A stretch of DNA of 64,000 bases from CAVQKZ01 sp963837325 (lineage in GTDB: Bacteria; Actinomycetota; Actinomycetes; Mycobacteriales; Jatrophihabitantaceae), in the NCBI GenBank assembly GCA_963837325.1, contig CAWIMV010000001.1, positions 620,001 through 684,000 of the forward strand, in the 5' to 3' direction. Each line of letters starts with the position of its first letter. Positions within the stretch are counted from its first letter, which is position 1. The position numbers were made by a program, and so were the translations under genes. Positions 1 to 8,062 of this stretch are shown in pieces. The notes under the pieces were generated by a model. It ran no database searches. It was given only the letters and a program-made list of their open reading frames with translations, and was not told the origin of the DNA.

Positions 1-124
1 CGAGATCGCCCATATCACCGCACACCTCCTCGACGCGCTGGTGACCAACGCCCCCAAACGCGACCGGGCAGTGGAGGCGGCCAAGGCCCGGGAGCGCGCG
101 GCCAAGCGCTACGCGTCGGTCTGA
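1..124 (+). CDS. C-terminal fragment of an unidentified protein
   Basis: An open frame enters from the left edge and stops with TGA at 122-124. The 40 visible residues are rich in Ala, Arg and Lys and end in AKARERAAKRYASV, which looks like an amphipathic, highly charged helix at a protein C-terminus. High third-position GC agrees with real coding. There is no motif to assign a family, and the start lies outside the window. Confidence 0.45.
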   Translation, partial: EIAHITAHLLDALVTNAPKRDRAVEAAKARERAAKRYASV

Positions 125-266
125 GTGCCAGCTGGTCGGACCGCGCCGAAGTCTCAAGTCTTCCGCCAGCCCGCCGATAGTCCGAATGAGCACCTGTCGC
201 ACCTTGCAGGCAGTGGTTTGCGCGTTCTTGGGACCGCTGACCGTTCGGATCGGAGGCGGTGTCAGC

Positions 267-2597
267 GTGGACAGGGCCCAGCTTGTGCCAGTTGCGCCGT
301 CACCGCCGCTGCGTCGCACTGATCGCTCACAGCACGACCGTCGCATCGATGTCGCCGTGTGGGCCGGTTACGGACTGTTGGGCGGCCTCTTTGCGGCATA
401 TGTACTCGCCCTGTTCGCACAGGGCCAGGTCGAGTCGTGGCCGGTGTTCAACGACTGGGCCGTCGCCGCCTTCGAGATCGCGGGCGGCGGCCTCTGCATC
501 GCCAGGGGCTGCACCCGGCGGCCAGGTCGCACCGTTGCACTGACGCTGGGCGTCGGCCTGATGATGTGGGCGCTCGGTGATCTGGTGATGACGATCGAGT
601 CGCAAGGCGGCGCCGAGCCGTCGACCCCGTCATTGGCCGACGCCTTCCTGCTGGGGTTCTTTCCGTTCACGTACGTCGCGGTTGTGATCTTCATGCGCGG
701 CGAGCTCAGGAGGATCGCGACATTCAGCTGGCTCGACGGCGCTGTGGCCGGGGTCGGGGCCGCCGCGGTGTGCGCTGCCTTCGTTTTCAACAGCGTTCGC
801 GGTCTCGCCGGCGGGACCGCGATCGAAACCGCCACGAACATGGCCTATCCCATCGGCGACGTGCTCCTGCTCAGCTTGGTTGTGGGCGGGTCGACCTTGA
901 TGACGGGTCGGCGCAAGGCGCCGTGGATCCTCATTGCGGTGGGCAACGCCGTCAATGTGGTTGGCGACACCGCGAACCTCTTCAGCGCTACATGGGGACG
1001 CGTCGGTTTCGTACTCGATGCCGTCGCCTGGCCGGCGTCGATCCTCCTACTGTCCATGTCGGTCTGGCTGCGTCCTCGGCCAGCTGATCCGTTTGCGGCG
1101 CAGAAGGCGGGCACCTTCGTCGTGCCCGGCGTCAGCGCTGCCTGCGCCCTCGTCATCCTCGTTGTCGGGAGTCTGCACTCGACCAGCCGGGTCGCCGTCG
1201 GCCTGGCCGCGGCGACGCTGCTGCTGGTAGGTCTCAGGTTGATCGTGTCGGTGCGGGCGATGCGGTTGCTCAGCCAGGAGCGCCAGCGTCAGTCGGTGAC
1301 CGATGAACTGACCGGCCTCGGCAACCGGCGGTCGCTGTTCAGCGTGCTCGACACGTTCTTCGCCGACAACGACGCATCGAGCGTGCGGCCGCGCAGTCTG
1401 GCCTTCCTGTTCATGGATCTCGACCGGTTCAAGGAAATCAACGACACGTTCGGCCATCCAGCGGGCGACGAGCTGCTCAAGCAACTGGGTCCGCGCTTGG
1501 CCGGCTGTCTGCGCGACGACGACATGCTGATCAGGTTGGGCGGCGACGAGTTTGTCGCGCTGCTCGTCGACGGTGACACCGAGTACGCCACCGCGGTCGC
1601 TGAGAGATTGACCGAAGGACTGGTGCAGCCGTTCCTGCTCGGGGCCGTGAGCGCGAGCGTCACCGCCAGCATCGGCATTGCCCTCGCCCCCACCGACGCC
1701 GTCGACAGCGCCAGCTTGTTGTGGTGCGCGGATATTGCGATGTACCGGGCCAAGCTGGCCGGCGTGCCGTTCGAGACTTACCAACCGGACGTCGACCACA
1801 TCGGCAACCGGGTCCAACTGTTGTCGGACCTGCGGACCGCCATCGACGAGCATCAACTTACCCTGTACTACCAGCCTCAGCTCGACCTGCGGAGCGGCAA
1901 GATCACGGCCGTCGAGGCCCTGTTGCGCTGGGTACATCCGCGGCTGGGGGTCATCCCGCCGCTGGAGTTTCTCCCGTTCGCCGAAGAGGCCGGACTCATG
2001 GGCTCGATCACCAAACTCGTGCTCACCGACGCCATTGCGCAATGCGCCGCCTGGCGCAAGACCGGCCATGCGCTCGGAGTCTCGGTCAACGTGTCGACGA
2101 CGAACCTCCTCGACCCGGCGTTCATCGCGCTCGTCACTGACCTGCTGAGCAGCCACGGTGTGCCGCCTGAGGCGCTCGTCGTGGAGATCACCGAGACTAC
2201 TGTGATCTCCGACTTCGCCCGCGCGCAGGTGGTGATCCAGGAACTCTGGGACCGAGGGATCGTGGTCTCGATCGACGACTTCGGCGCCGGTTTCACTTCG
2301 CTGGCGCACCTGAGCAGCCTGGCGGTGAAGGAACTCAAGCTCGACCGGACATTCATTTCCGGACTGGGCGTCGGGAAGGCCGGCCGCGACCTCGACCTGG
2401 TTCGGGCAACCATCGACCTTGGGCACGCTCTCGGTCTGCGAATCGTCGCCGAAGGGATCGAGGACGTCGCCACGCTGGAGTTGCTCACCAAGCTCGGTTG
2501 CGATATCGGGCAGGGCTACCTGATCAGCATTCCGAAGCCGGCAAATCATCTGGCGCTGCCGCAGGGCGACCGGCTGCCCGTAACTGCTGGGGGCTGA
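267..2597 (+). CDS. Membrane-bound GGDEF-EAL cyclic di-GMP enzyme
   Basis: This protein makes and/or degrades cyclic di-GMP. The N-terminal third has about ten hydrophobic segments, probably a membrane sensor. A GGDEF domain follows, opening with DELTGLGNRR. The signature GGDEF is intact at about residues 425-429 and is preceded by an RDDD inhibitory I-site five residues upstream. The EAL domain has an intact EALLRW at about 550, plus DDFGAGF and an EGIED motif near the C-terminus. Both halves therefore look catalytically competent, and the net activity cannot be told from sequence. I chose GTG at 267 because GGAGG lies at 252-256. An in-frame ATG at 186 would add 27 residues but has no visible ribosome site. 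The gene ends 4 nt from the convergent XRE gene. Confidence 0.93.
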   Translation: MDRAQLVPVAPSPPLRRTDRSQHDRRIDVAVWAGYGLLGGLFAAYVLALFAQGQVESWPVFNDWAVAAFEIAGGGLCIARGCTRRPGRTVALTLGVGLMMWALGDLVMTIESQGGAEPSTPSLADAFLLGFFPFTYVAVVIFMRGELRRIATFSWLDGAVAGVGAAAVCAAFVFNSVRGLAGGTAIETATNMAYPIGDVLLLSLVVGGSTLMTGRRKAPWILIAVGNAVNVVGDTANLFSATWGRVGFVLDAVAWPASILLLSMSVWLRPRPADPFAAQKAGTFVVPGVSAACALVILVVGSLHSTSRVAVGLAAATLLLVGLRLIVSVRAMRLLSQERQRQSVTDELTGLGNRRSLFSVLDTFFADNDASSVRPRSLAFLFMDLDRFKEINDTFGHPAGDELLKQLGPRLAGCLRDDDMLIRLGGDEFVALLVDGDTEYATAVAERLTEGLVQPFLLGAVSASVTASIGIALAPTDAVDSASLLWCADIAMYRAKLAGVPFETYQPDVDHIGNRVQLLSDLRTAIDEHQLTLYYQPQLDLRSGKITAVEALLRWVHPRLGVIPPLEFLPFAEEAGLMGSITKLVLTDAIAQCAAWRKTGHALGVSVNVSTTNLLDPAFIALVTDLLSSHGVPPEALVVEITETTVISDFARAQVVIQELWDRGIVVSIDDFGAGFTSLAHLSSLAVKELKLDRTFISGLGVGKAGRDLDLVRATIDLGHALGLRIVAEGIEDVATLELLTKLGCDIGQGYLISIPKPANHLALPQGDRLPVTAGG

Positions 2598-2601
2598 CGC
2601 G

Positions 2602-3396
2602 CTAGCTCATGGCGTGCAGAGCCGCGGCCGTCGCGTCGTCAGCGGGGTAGAAGGATTCGATGGCCAGCTCGTCGACCGTGACGTCGGTCGCCGTGCCGAC
2701 CACGGCCGCGACGCTGAAGAACGACAACTCGTGATCTCGGTAGCGGTAGCGCAGCGGCAGCACCACGTCGGTCGCGGCGGGTGAGCCGGCCGTGTCGCCC
2801 GGGTAGCCGAGTAGCTCGTCGTGCAATTGGTGCAGCCGCGGATCACCCATCGCCTCGGCCCGACGACGCAGTTGCGCCAGCAGGTGGGCCCGCCACTGCG
2901 CCAGATTCACGATTCGCGGCGCCATTCCTTCGGGGTGCAGCGACAGGCGGAGCACGTTCACCGGCGGCTCGAGCAACCACGGCGCGGCATCCGCGGTGAA
3001 CGTGGCGATGCTCGCATTGGCGTCGACTAGCTCCCACCAGCGGTTGACGACGACGGCCGGATAGGGCTGGTGTCCGACGAGCACCTGCCGCAGCGCGGCG
3101 CGCACCTGCGCCAGCTCAGGCTCGTCGAACCCGTGCTGGGCGTAGGCAGGCGCGTATCCACCCGCCAGCAACAGCGCATTGCGTTCTCGCAGCGGTACGT
3201 CGAGATGTTCGGTCAGCCGCAGGATCATTTCGCTCGTCGGCCGGGAGCGACCGGTCTCGACGAAGCTGAGGTGCCGAGTCGAAATGTCGGCCTGGATCGA
3301 CAGATCGAGCTGGCTGAGCCGGCGCCGTTCCCGCCATTCGCGCAACAGTTCGCCGACGGGTCGGCTCGGGGCAGTTCGGGTTCCAAGTGCGGTCAC
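2602..3396 (-). CDS. XRE-family regulator with MmyB-like C-terminal domain
   Basis: A 264-residue DNA-binding regulator. A Cro/C1 helix-turn-helix occupies about residues 14-70 (LSQLDLSIQADISTRHLSF and ETGRSRPTSEMILRLTEHL). The remainder matches the MmyB-type ligand-binding fold, with VVNRWWELVDANASI and the typical RIVNLAQWRAHLLAQLRRRA segment. In actinobacteria such regulators are commonly divergent from the transporter or oxidoreductase they control. Here the divergent neighbour is a DHA2 exporter 126 nt away, so local repression of that exporter and autoregulation are inferred. The ligand is unknown. Confidence 0.85.
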   Translation of the reverse strand: MTALGTRTAPSRPVGELLREWRERRRLSQLDLSIQADISTRHLSFVETGRSRPTSEMILRLTEHLDVPLRERNALLLAGGYAPAYAQHGFDEPELAQVRAALRQVLVGHQPYPAVVVNRWWELVDANASIATFTADAAPWLLEPPVNVLRLSLHPEGMAPRIVNLAQWRAHLLAQLRRRAEAMGDPRLHQLHDELLGYPGDTAGSPAATDVVLPLRYRYRDHELSFFSVAAVVGTATDVTVDELAIESFYPADDATAAALHAMS

Positions 3397-3431
3397 GGCG
3401 GCGACGCTATCGAGGTGCTCGGGGCGTCGCC

Positions 3432-3448
3432 ATTACCTCTCGCGTAAT
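3432..3448. promoter_or_regulatory. Candidate operator between XRE regulator and exporter
   Basis: The inverted repeat ATTAC-N7-GTAAT lies in the 126-nt divergent spacer, 75 nt before the exporter ATG and 36 nt before the regulator start. It is the only clear dyad in the spacer, so it is the best candidate binding site for the adjacent XRE/MmyB protein. No convincing -35/-10 pair was identified around it. Confidence 0.45.
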
Positions 3449-3522
3449 CGACAGGCCTATCGGTGCTCGTCAGGATCGTCCGCGTCGACATCCCAAGACA
3501 GCGGATCAATTAGGAGACCTTG

Positions 3523-4938
3523 ATGACCACCACCTACGCCCGCAAGCCGGCACCGGTCCGGCCGGCCGTGGCCGACGACCGATTCGGCTGGGCCACCCTG
3601 CTCGTCGTGCTTGCGGGCACGTTCATGACGTTCCTCGACTTCTTCATCGTCAACGTGGCGCTGCCGTCGGTGCAGTCCGAGCTGCATGCCGGTTCGGCGA
3701 CGGTCCAGCTTGTCGTCGCTGGCTACGGCATCGCGTTCGCGGTCGGCATGATCAGCGGCGGCCGGCTCGGTGACCTGTACGGCCGGCGCCGCATCTTCAC
3801 GCTCGGGCTGGCCTTGTTCACGCTGACGTCGCTGGCTTGCGGCCTCGCCCCGAACGCCGGCTCGCTCGTCGTGGCCCGGGTGTTGCAAGGCGCTTCCGGA
3901 GCCCTGCTGACGCCTCAGGTGCTGGCAATCCTCGGCACGGTCTACACCGGCCAACGGCGTGCTCGGGCGTTCGCGGCCTACGGGCTGGCAATGGGATTCG
4001 CGGGTGTGCTCGGTCAGCTGATCGGCGGCGGACTTATCCAGCTCGACGTCGCCGGCTCTGGTTGGCGAGGCGTCTTCCTGATCAACGTCCCGGTCGGGAT
4101 TGCCGCGTTGGCTCTGGTGGGCCGGACGGTTCCCGAATCGCACGGCAACCGGGCTCCGCTCGATCTGGTCGGCACCGGCCTGGTCACCGCCGGCCTGGTG
4201 GCGATCGTGCTCCCGCTGGTGGAAGGGCGAGAACACGGCTGGCCCGAGTGGACGTGGCTGAGCCTCGCGGCCGCGCCGGTGCTGCTGGGCAGTTTCCTCG
4301 CCCACCAGCGGGCCCGCGCGGCGAACGGGCGCGCCCCGCTGGTTGAGCTGGGCATCTTCGCCAACCGCACGTTCAGCGTCGGCTCACTGACCGGATTCAC
4401 GTTCGCGCTCGTCCCGCCGTCGTTCTTCCTCGTTCTCGCGCTGTACCTGCAGCAGGGCCGTGGCTTCTCGCCGCTGTTCTCGGGCATCGTGTTCGCGGCG
4501 GTGGGCGTCGGTTTCTTCGCCGCGATGCTCACCGCGGAAGCCATGACCGCCCGTCTAGGGCGCCAGATTCTGGCGCTCGGCGCCCTGGTGGTCGGCGTTG
4601 GTTGTGCCGGGCTGGCGCTGGAGGCCTCGGCAGCGTCGTCGCTCGACCTGCTGCCGGGTTTGTCCATCGTCGGCTTCGGGATCGGGATGGTGCTGGTGCC
4701 GGTCACCGCGACGGCGCTCGGTGATGTGGACCCGCGGCACGCGGGTGCCGCGTCCGGAGTGCTGACCACGGCCCAGCAGGTCGGGGGAGCGCTCGGAGTG
4801 GCGGTCATCGGTGTCGTGTTCTTCAACGCGCTCGGGGTGGGAGCTTTCGTGCACGCGTTCACGGTGAGTCTGTGGGTGCTGGCCGGCCTGACCGCGGCGA
4901 CCGCGCTGCTGGTGCAACTGCTGCCCCGGCGGGCCTAG
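3523..4938 (+). CDS. DHA2-family (EmrB/QacA-type) MFS drug exporter
   Basis: A 471-residue integral membrane transporter of the proton-antiport drug family. About 14 hydrophobic segments are visible, with the family motif A region GGRLGDLYGRRRIF (about residues 80-95) and the antiporter motif C-like stretch near FAGVLGQLIGGGLIQLD. FLDFFIVNVALPSVQ in the first helix is the characteristic DHA2 motif D1. I chose ATG at 3523 because AGGAG (3512-3516) sits six bases upstream; a TTG one codon earlier is less likely. Substrate is unknown. Control by the divergent XRE gene is inferred. Confidence 0.9.
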   Translation: MTTTYARKPAPVRPAVADDRFGWATLLVVLAGTFMTFLDFFIVNVALPSVQSELHAGSATVQLVVAGYGIAFAVGMISGGRLGDLYGRRRIFTLGLALFTLTSLACGLAPNAGSLVVARVLQGASGALLTPQVLAILGTVYTGQRRARAFAAYGLAMGFAGVLGQLIGGGLIQLDVAGSGWRGVFLINVPVGIAALALVGRTVPESHGNRAPLDLVGTGLVTAGLVAIVLPLVEGREHGWPEWTWLSLAAAPVLLGSFLAHQRARAANGRAPLVELGIFANRTFSVGSLTGFTFALVPPSFFLVLALYLQQGRGFSPLFSGIVFAAVGVGFFAAMLTAEAMTARLGRQILALGALVVGVGCAGLALEASAASSLDLLPGLSIVGFGIGMVLVPVTATALGDVDPRHAGAASGVLTTAQQVGGALGVAVIGVVFFNALGVGAFVHAFTVSLWVLAGLTAATALLVQLLPRRA

Positions 4939-5110
4939 CTCGGCGGGGTTGGCGGCTCGCGTTTGCCTTTGTTTGAAAAGCGGCGGCGACGGAGGGAGTT
5001 GCGTGGCCCCTCGGCTTGGGGCGCCGCCTGACGGCTCTCCGGGGGCACCTGGCACTCACGATTTCATGATCAACTCGCGTTAGATGCCTTGTGGAGTAAG
5101 GGAAAAGGGC
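4939..5110. other. Intergenic region, no gene seen
   Basis: About 170 nt between the exporter and the DUF222 promoter. I see no open frame with a ribosome site, no clean terminator and no RNA-like structure. It contains only short imperfect dyads. Confidence 0.4.
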
Positions 5111-5153
5111 TTGCGGCCGTCGGAGTCGAATGATATATTGAACGTATGTTCGA
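5111..5153 (+). promoter_or_regulatory. LexA-type SOS box overlapping a probable leaderless promoter
   Basis: The 16-mer TTGAACGTATGTTCGA (5138-5153) matches the mycobacterial/actinobacterial LexA box TCGAAC-N4-GTTCGA with a single mismatch. It covers the ATG start codon (5146-5148) of the DUF222/HNH gene. A sigma70-like promoter fits exactly: TTGCGG at 5111-5116, a 17-bp spacer, then TATATT at 5134-5139. The expected transcription start falls at or next to the A of ATG, so the mRNA is probably leaderless. LexA binding would block both the -10 element and the start site. Confidence 0.75.
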
Positions 5154-6447
5154 TCGACGGGACGATCGCGGCGCGGCCTCGGTCCTCGCGCGGCTCAGCG
5201 CGGTCGTGGACGAGCTGCAGAACCTGGACCTGACCACCCTGCCCGGCGATCAGGCCCTCGACCTACTGCGCGATCTCGAAGTGCAGAAGCGGCGCCTGGC
5301 CCCGGTCGATCACGCGCTGATCGCCGAGATCGACTCGCGGGGTTTGGCCCACGAGCACGCCTGCCGCAACACCGCCACCCTGGTGACTCAGCTATTGCGG
5401 GTCAGTCCTGCGGAGGCGACGGGCCGGGTGCGTGCCGCTGCGGAGCTGGGGCCGCGGCGCGGGCTGACCGGACAGGCACTGCCGCCGGTGTTCGCGCCGG
5501 TCGCCGCCGCGCAAGCCGCGGGGACGATCTCCTCGACCCATGCCCGGATCGTGACCGCGACCGTTGATGCTTTGCCGGCGGCGGTGCAGGCCGAGCACGA
5601 GGAGTGGGTGCAACAGTTCCTCCTCGAGCAAGCCGCCCAACTCGACCCGGCCCTGCTCAAGCAGGTCGCCCGTCGCGTCGTCGACACCCTGGACCCCGAC
5701 GGCACGTTGACCGAGGAACGCGACCGCCACCGTCGCCGCGACCTCACCATCCGGCAGCGCCGCGACGGCTCCGCCCGTGTCGAGGCGGAGGTGACCGCGA
5801 TCTGCGCCGAAGCCCTCCTCGCCGTGCTCGACTCGGTCGCCAAACCGACACCGAAGCAGGACGGCACCCGCGACCCCCGCACCCCCGGGCAGCGCCGCCA
5901 CGACGGGCTGCAGGACGCCCTGTTGGCCCTGCTGCGCTCCGGTGAACTCCCGGCTTGCAACGGTGTCGCCGCCACCATCGTCCTCACCATGACCGACCAA
6001 CAAGCCGAAACCCGCACCGGGCTCGTCACGACCGGGCACGGCGCGTTGATCTCCGTCGAGCAGGCCTTGAGCCTGACCGGCGACGCCCGCCTCATCCCCG
6101 TCGCCCTGACCAAGACCCGCGAGATCACCGCCTACGGCGACACCCACCGCATCTTCACCGAAGGCCAACGCCTAGCCATGATCGCCCGCGACCAAGGCTG
6201 CTCATTCCCAGGATGTTCGGTCGGGCCAGCCTGGTGCCAAGCCCACCACATCACCGACTACTCGATAACCAGACGCACCTCCGTCGACGACGGCACCCTG
6301 CTCTGCGGCTACCACCACCGCGAACACCCCACCCTCGGCTGGACCTGCACCATGACCAACGGCACCCCACACTGGACCCCACCACCCTGGATCGACCCCA
6401 CCCAAACCCCCCGCCGCAACCGAACCCACGACCTGCTCGGTGTATGA
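5146..6447 (+). CDS. DUF222 / HNH endonuclease-domain protein (13E12 family)
   Basis: A 433-residue protein of the actinobacterial 13E12/DUF222 family. The N-terminal two-thirds is the alpha-helical DUF222 region, including LLRVSPAEATGRVRAA. The C-terminus carries an HNH nuclease-type zinc motif: CSFPGC at about residue 350, then WCQAHHITDYS and LLCGYHHREHP. Function is not established. Members of this family are known LexA targets in mycobacteria, which agrees with the SOS box on its start codon. The upstream base is A of a leaderless ATG, with no Shine-Dalgarno. Its stop overlaps the ATG of a broken epoxide hydrolase (ATGA at 6444-6447). The family often occurs in many copies per genome, suggesting mobility, but no repeats flank this copy. 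Confidence 0.9.
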   Translation: MFDRRDDRGAASVLARLSAVVDELQNLDLTTLPGDQALDLLRDLEVQKRRLAPVDHALIAEIDSRGLAHEHACRNTATLVTQLLRVSPAEATGRVRAAAELGPRRGLTGQALPPVFAPVAAAQAAGTISSTHARIVTATVDALPAAVQAEHEEWVQQFLLEQAAQLDPALLKQVARRVVDTLDPDGTLTEERDRHRRRDLTIRQRRDGSARVEAEVTAICAEALLAVLDSVAKPTPKQDGTRDPRTPGQRRHDGLQDALLALLRSGELPACNGVAATIVLTMTDQQAETRTGLVTTGHGALISVEQALSLTGDARLIPVALTKTREITAYGDTHRIFTEGQRLAMIARDQGCSFPGCSVGPAWCQAHHITDYSITRRTSVDDGTLLCGYHHREHPTLGWTCTMTNGTPHWTPPPWIDPTQTPRRNRTHDLLGV

Positions 6448-7397
6448 CAGAGCGCAGCCAGCGAGTAGAAGGCGAGCAGCGCCCAGTGGCCGATGAGGTA
6501 GTCCCATTTCGCCTCGACGTACCGCCGGCGCAATTGGCGGATCTTTGCGAACGGCTGCGACGCACGAGATGGCCTGAGCGCGAAACCGTCGACGATTGGT
6601 CACAGGGCGTCCCGCTCAGCTACGTACAAGACCTGTGCCGCTACTGGGCCGAGCGGTACGACTGGCGCGCGACTGAGGCCCGATTGAACGCGCTGCCCCA
6701 GTTCCGTACCAGCATCGACGGCCTGGACATCCACTTCCTGCACGTCCGGTCCCCTCACCCGGAGGCACTCCCGCTGATCATGTCGCACGGCTGGCCAGGG
6801 TCGATCATCGAGTTCCTGAAGGTCATCGATCCACTCGTGAACCCAACCGAGCATGGTGGTGAAGTCGGCGACGCGTTCCACGTCGTCTGCCCGTCGCTAC
6901 CTGGCTATGGGTTGAGCGCGAAGCCCACCCGCGCCGGGTGGACGGTGCAAGGGATCGCCACGGCTTGGATGCAACTGATGGCCCGGCTCGGCTACGACCG
7001 GTACGGCGCAGAGGGCCATGACTGGGGCAGCAGCATCACGACGAGCATCGGCCAACAAGATCCGGACCATCTCGTAGGGATTCACCTCATCCCCCCGATC
7101 GCGGCACCCGATCCGTCGACCTGCCCGGCACTGCGGCCTCGTCAGCCCGGCTCTACTGGGAAAGCTTCGCTCAAGTGTCGGAGTGGTTCACCGAGGCCAC
7201 GACCGACTCGGTCGACGTGCCGACCGGATGCTCGATCTTCCCGCGCGAAAATCCACGGCCGTCGCGCCGTTGGGCCGCGAAGCGCTATACCGACATCCGG
7301 CACTGGAATGAATTACCGAGAGGCGGCCACTTCGCCGCTCGAACAACCCGACAGCTTCGTCAACGAGGTACGGATGTTCTTCAGGCTGGTGCGGTAA
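6444..7397 (+). pseudogene. Broken epoxide hydrolase (internal deletion and two frame changes)
   Basis: The N-terminal half is a good epoxide hydrolase: the EHN region (VPPAQLADLCERLRRTRWPE), HGWPGSIIEF for the oxyanion hole and the nucleophile motif GHDWGSS. After IAAPDPST (about 7118) the frame shifts to LPGTAASSARLYWESF, which belongs much further along the family alignment. The cap segment, roughly 70-80 codons, is therefore deleted. The second block (VPTGCSIFPRE, RYTDIRHWNE, GGHFAA) changes frame again near 7337 to LEQPDSFVNEVRMFFRLVR and TAA at 7395. It starts inside the DUF222 stop (ATGA overlap). The nucleophile and final His are present but cannot be joined in one frame, so no active enzyme is expected. 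Confidence 0.85.
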
Positions 7398-7414
7398 ACG
7401 CTCGGGCGAGGACC

Positions 7415-8059
7415 TCACGATTCCAAATAGCGCAACACGGCCAACACCCGCCGGTTCTCGCCTTCGGACGGCGGCAGCCCGAGCTTCATGAAGATGTTGG
7501 CGACGTGCTTTTCGACCGCTCTGTCGGAGACGACCAGGGCGGCCGCAATACCGGAATTCGACCGGCCTTCGGCCATCTTCTCGAGCACGTCGCGCTCGCG
7601 CGGCGTGAGACATTCGAGCACGTCGGTGCGGCGACTGGCGCCGAGCAGCTGCGCCACCACCTCCGGATCGAGGGCCGTACCGCCCTCAGCCACGCGGGTG
7701 AGCGCGTCAACAAATTCCCGCACGTCGGCGACGCGATCCTTGAGCAGATAGCCCACGCCCCCGATCGAGCCGGCAAGCAGCTCGGCCGCGTAACGAGTCT
7801 CGACGTACTGCGAGAAGACGAGCACCCCGACGCCGGGATGATCGCGGCGCACGGCAATCGCTGCCCGCAGACCTTCGTCGGTGAACGTCGGCGGCATCCT
7901 GATGTCGACGATGCAGACATCCGGAACGTGGGTTGCCACCGCCGCACGCAACGCGTCGCCGTCGGGCACGGCCGCGACGACTTCGTGACCCCGGTCAACG
8001 AGCAGATGGGCCAGTCCGTCGCGCAGGATGACGCTGTCCTCGGCTATGACGATCCGCAT
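7415..8059 (-). CDS. NarL/LuxR-type response regulator
   Basis: A 214-residue two-component response regulator. The receiver domain covers residues 1-120, with the acidic pair E7-D8, phospho-acceptor D52 in VCIVDIRMPP and the conserved Lys in YLLKDRV. A LuxR-type helix-turn-helix follows (LTPRERDVLEKMAEGRSNSGIAAALVV, then VEKHVANIFMKLGL). It lies 3 nt downstream of its histidine kinase gene and is surely co-transcribed. The target genes are unknown. Confidence 0.93.
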   Translation of the reverse strand: MRIVIAEDSVILRDGLAHLLVDRGHEVVAAVPDGDALRAAVATHVPDVCIVDIRMPPTFTDEGLRAAIAVRRDHPGVGVLVFSQYVETRYAAELLAGSIGGVGYLLKDRVADVREFVDALTRVAEGGTALDPEVVAQLLGASRRTDVLECLTPRERDVLEKMAEGRSNSGIAAALVVSDRAVEKHVANIFMKLGLPPSEGENRRVLAVLRYLES

Positions 8060-8062
8060 CCG

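Noticed and set aside
1047..2549. Long reverse frame across the GGDEF-EAL gene
   Set aside because: It is the antisense shadow of a high-GC gene with clear motifs on the forward strand; its translation has no recognisable domain.
6448..6475. Possible third copy of the 120-bp repeat after the DUF222 gene
   Set aside because: Only a short resemblance (AGCGCAGCCAGCGAG) exists. The 24-bp block and hairpin are absent, and the bases encode the start of the epoxide hydrolase remnant.
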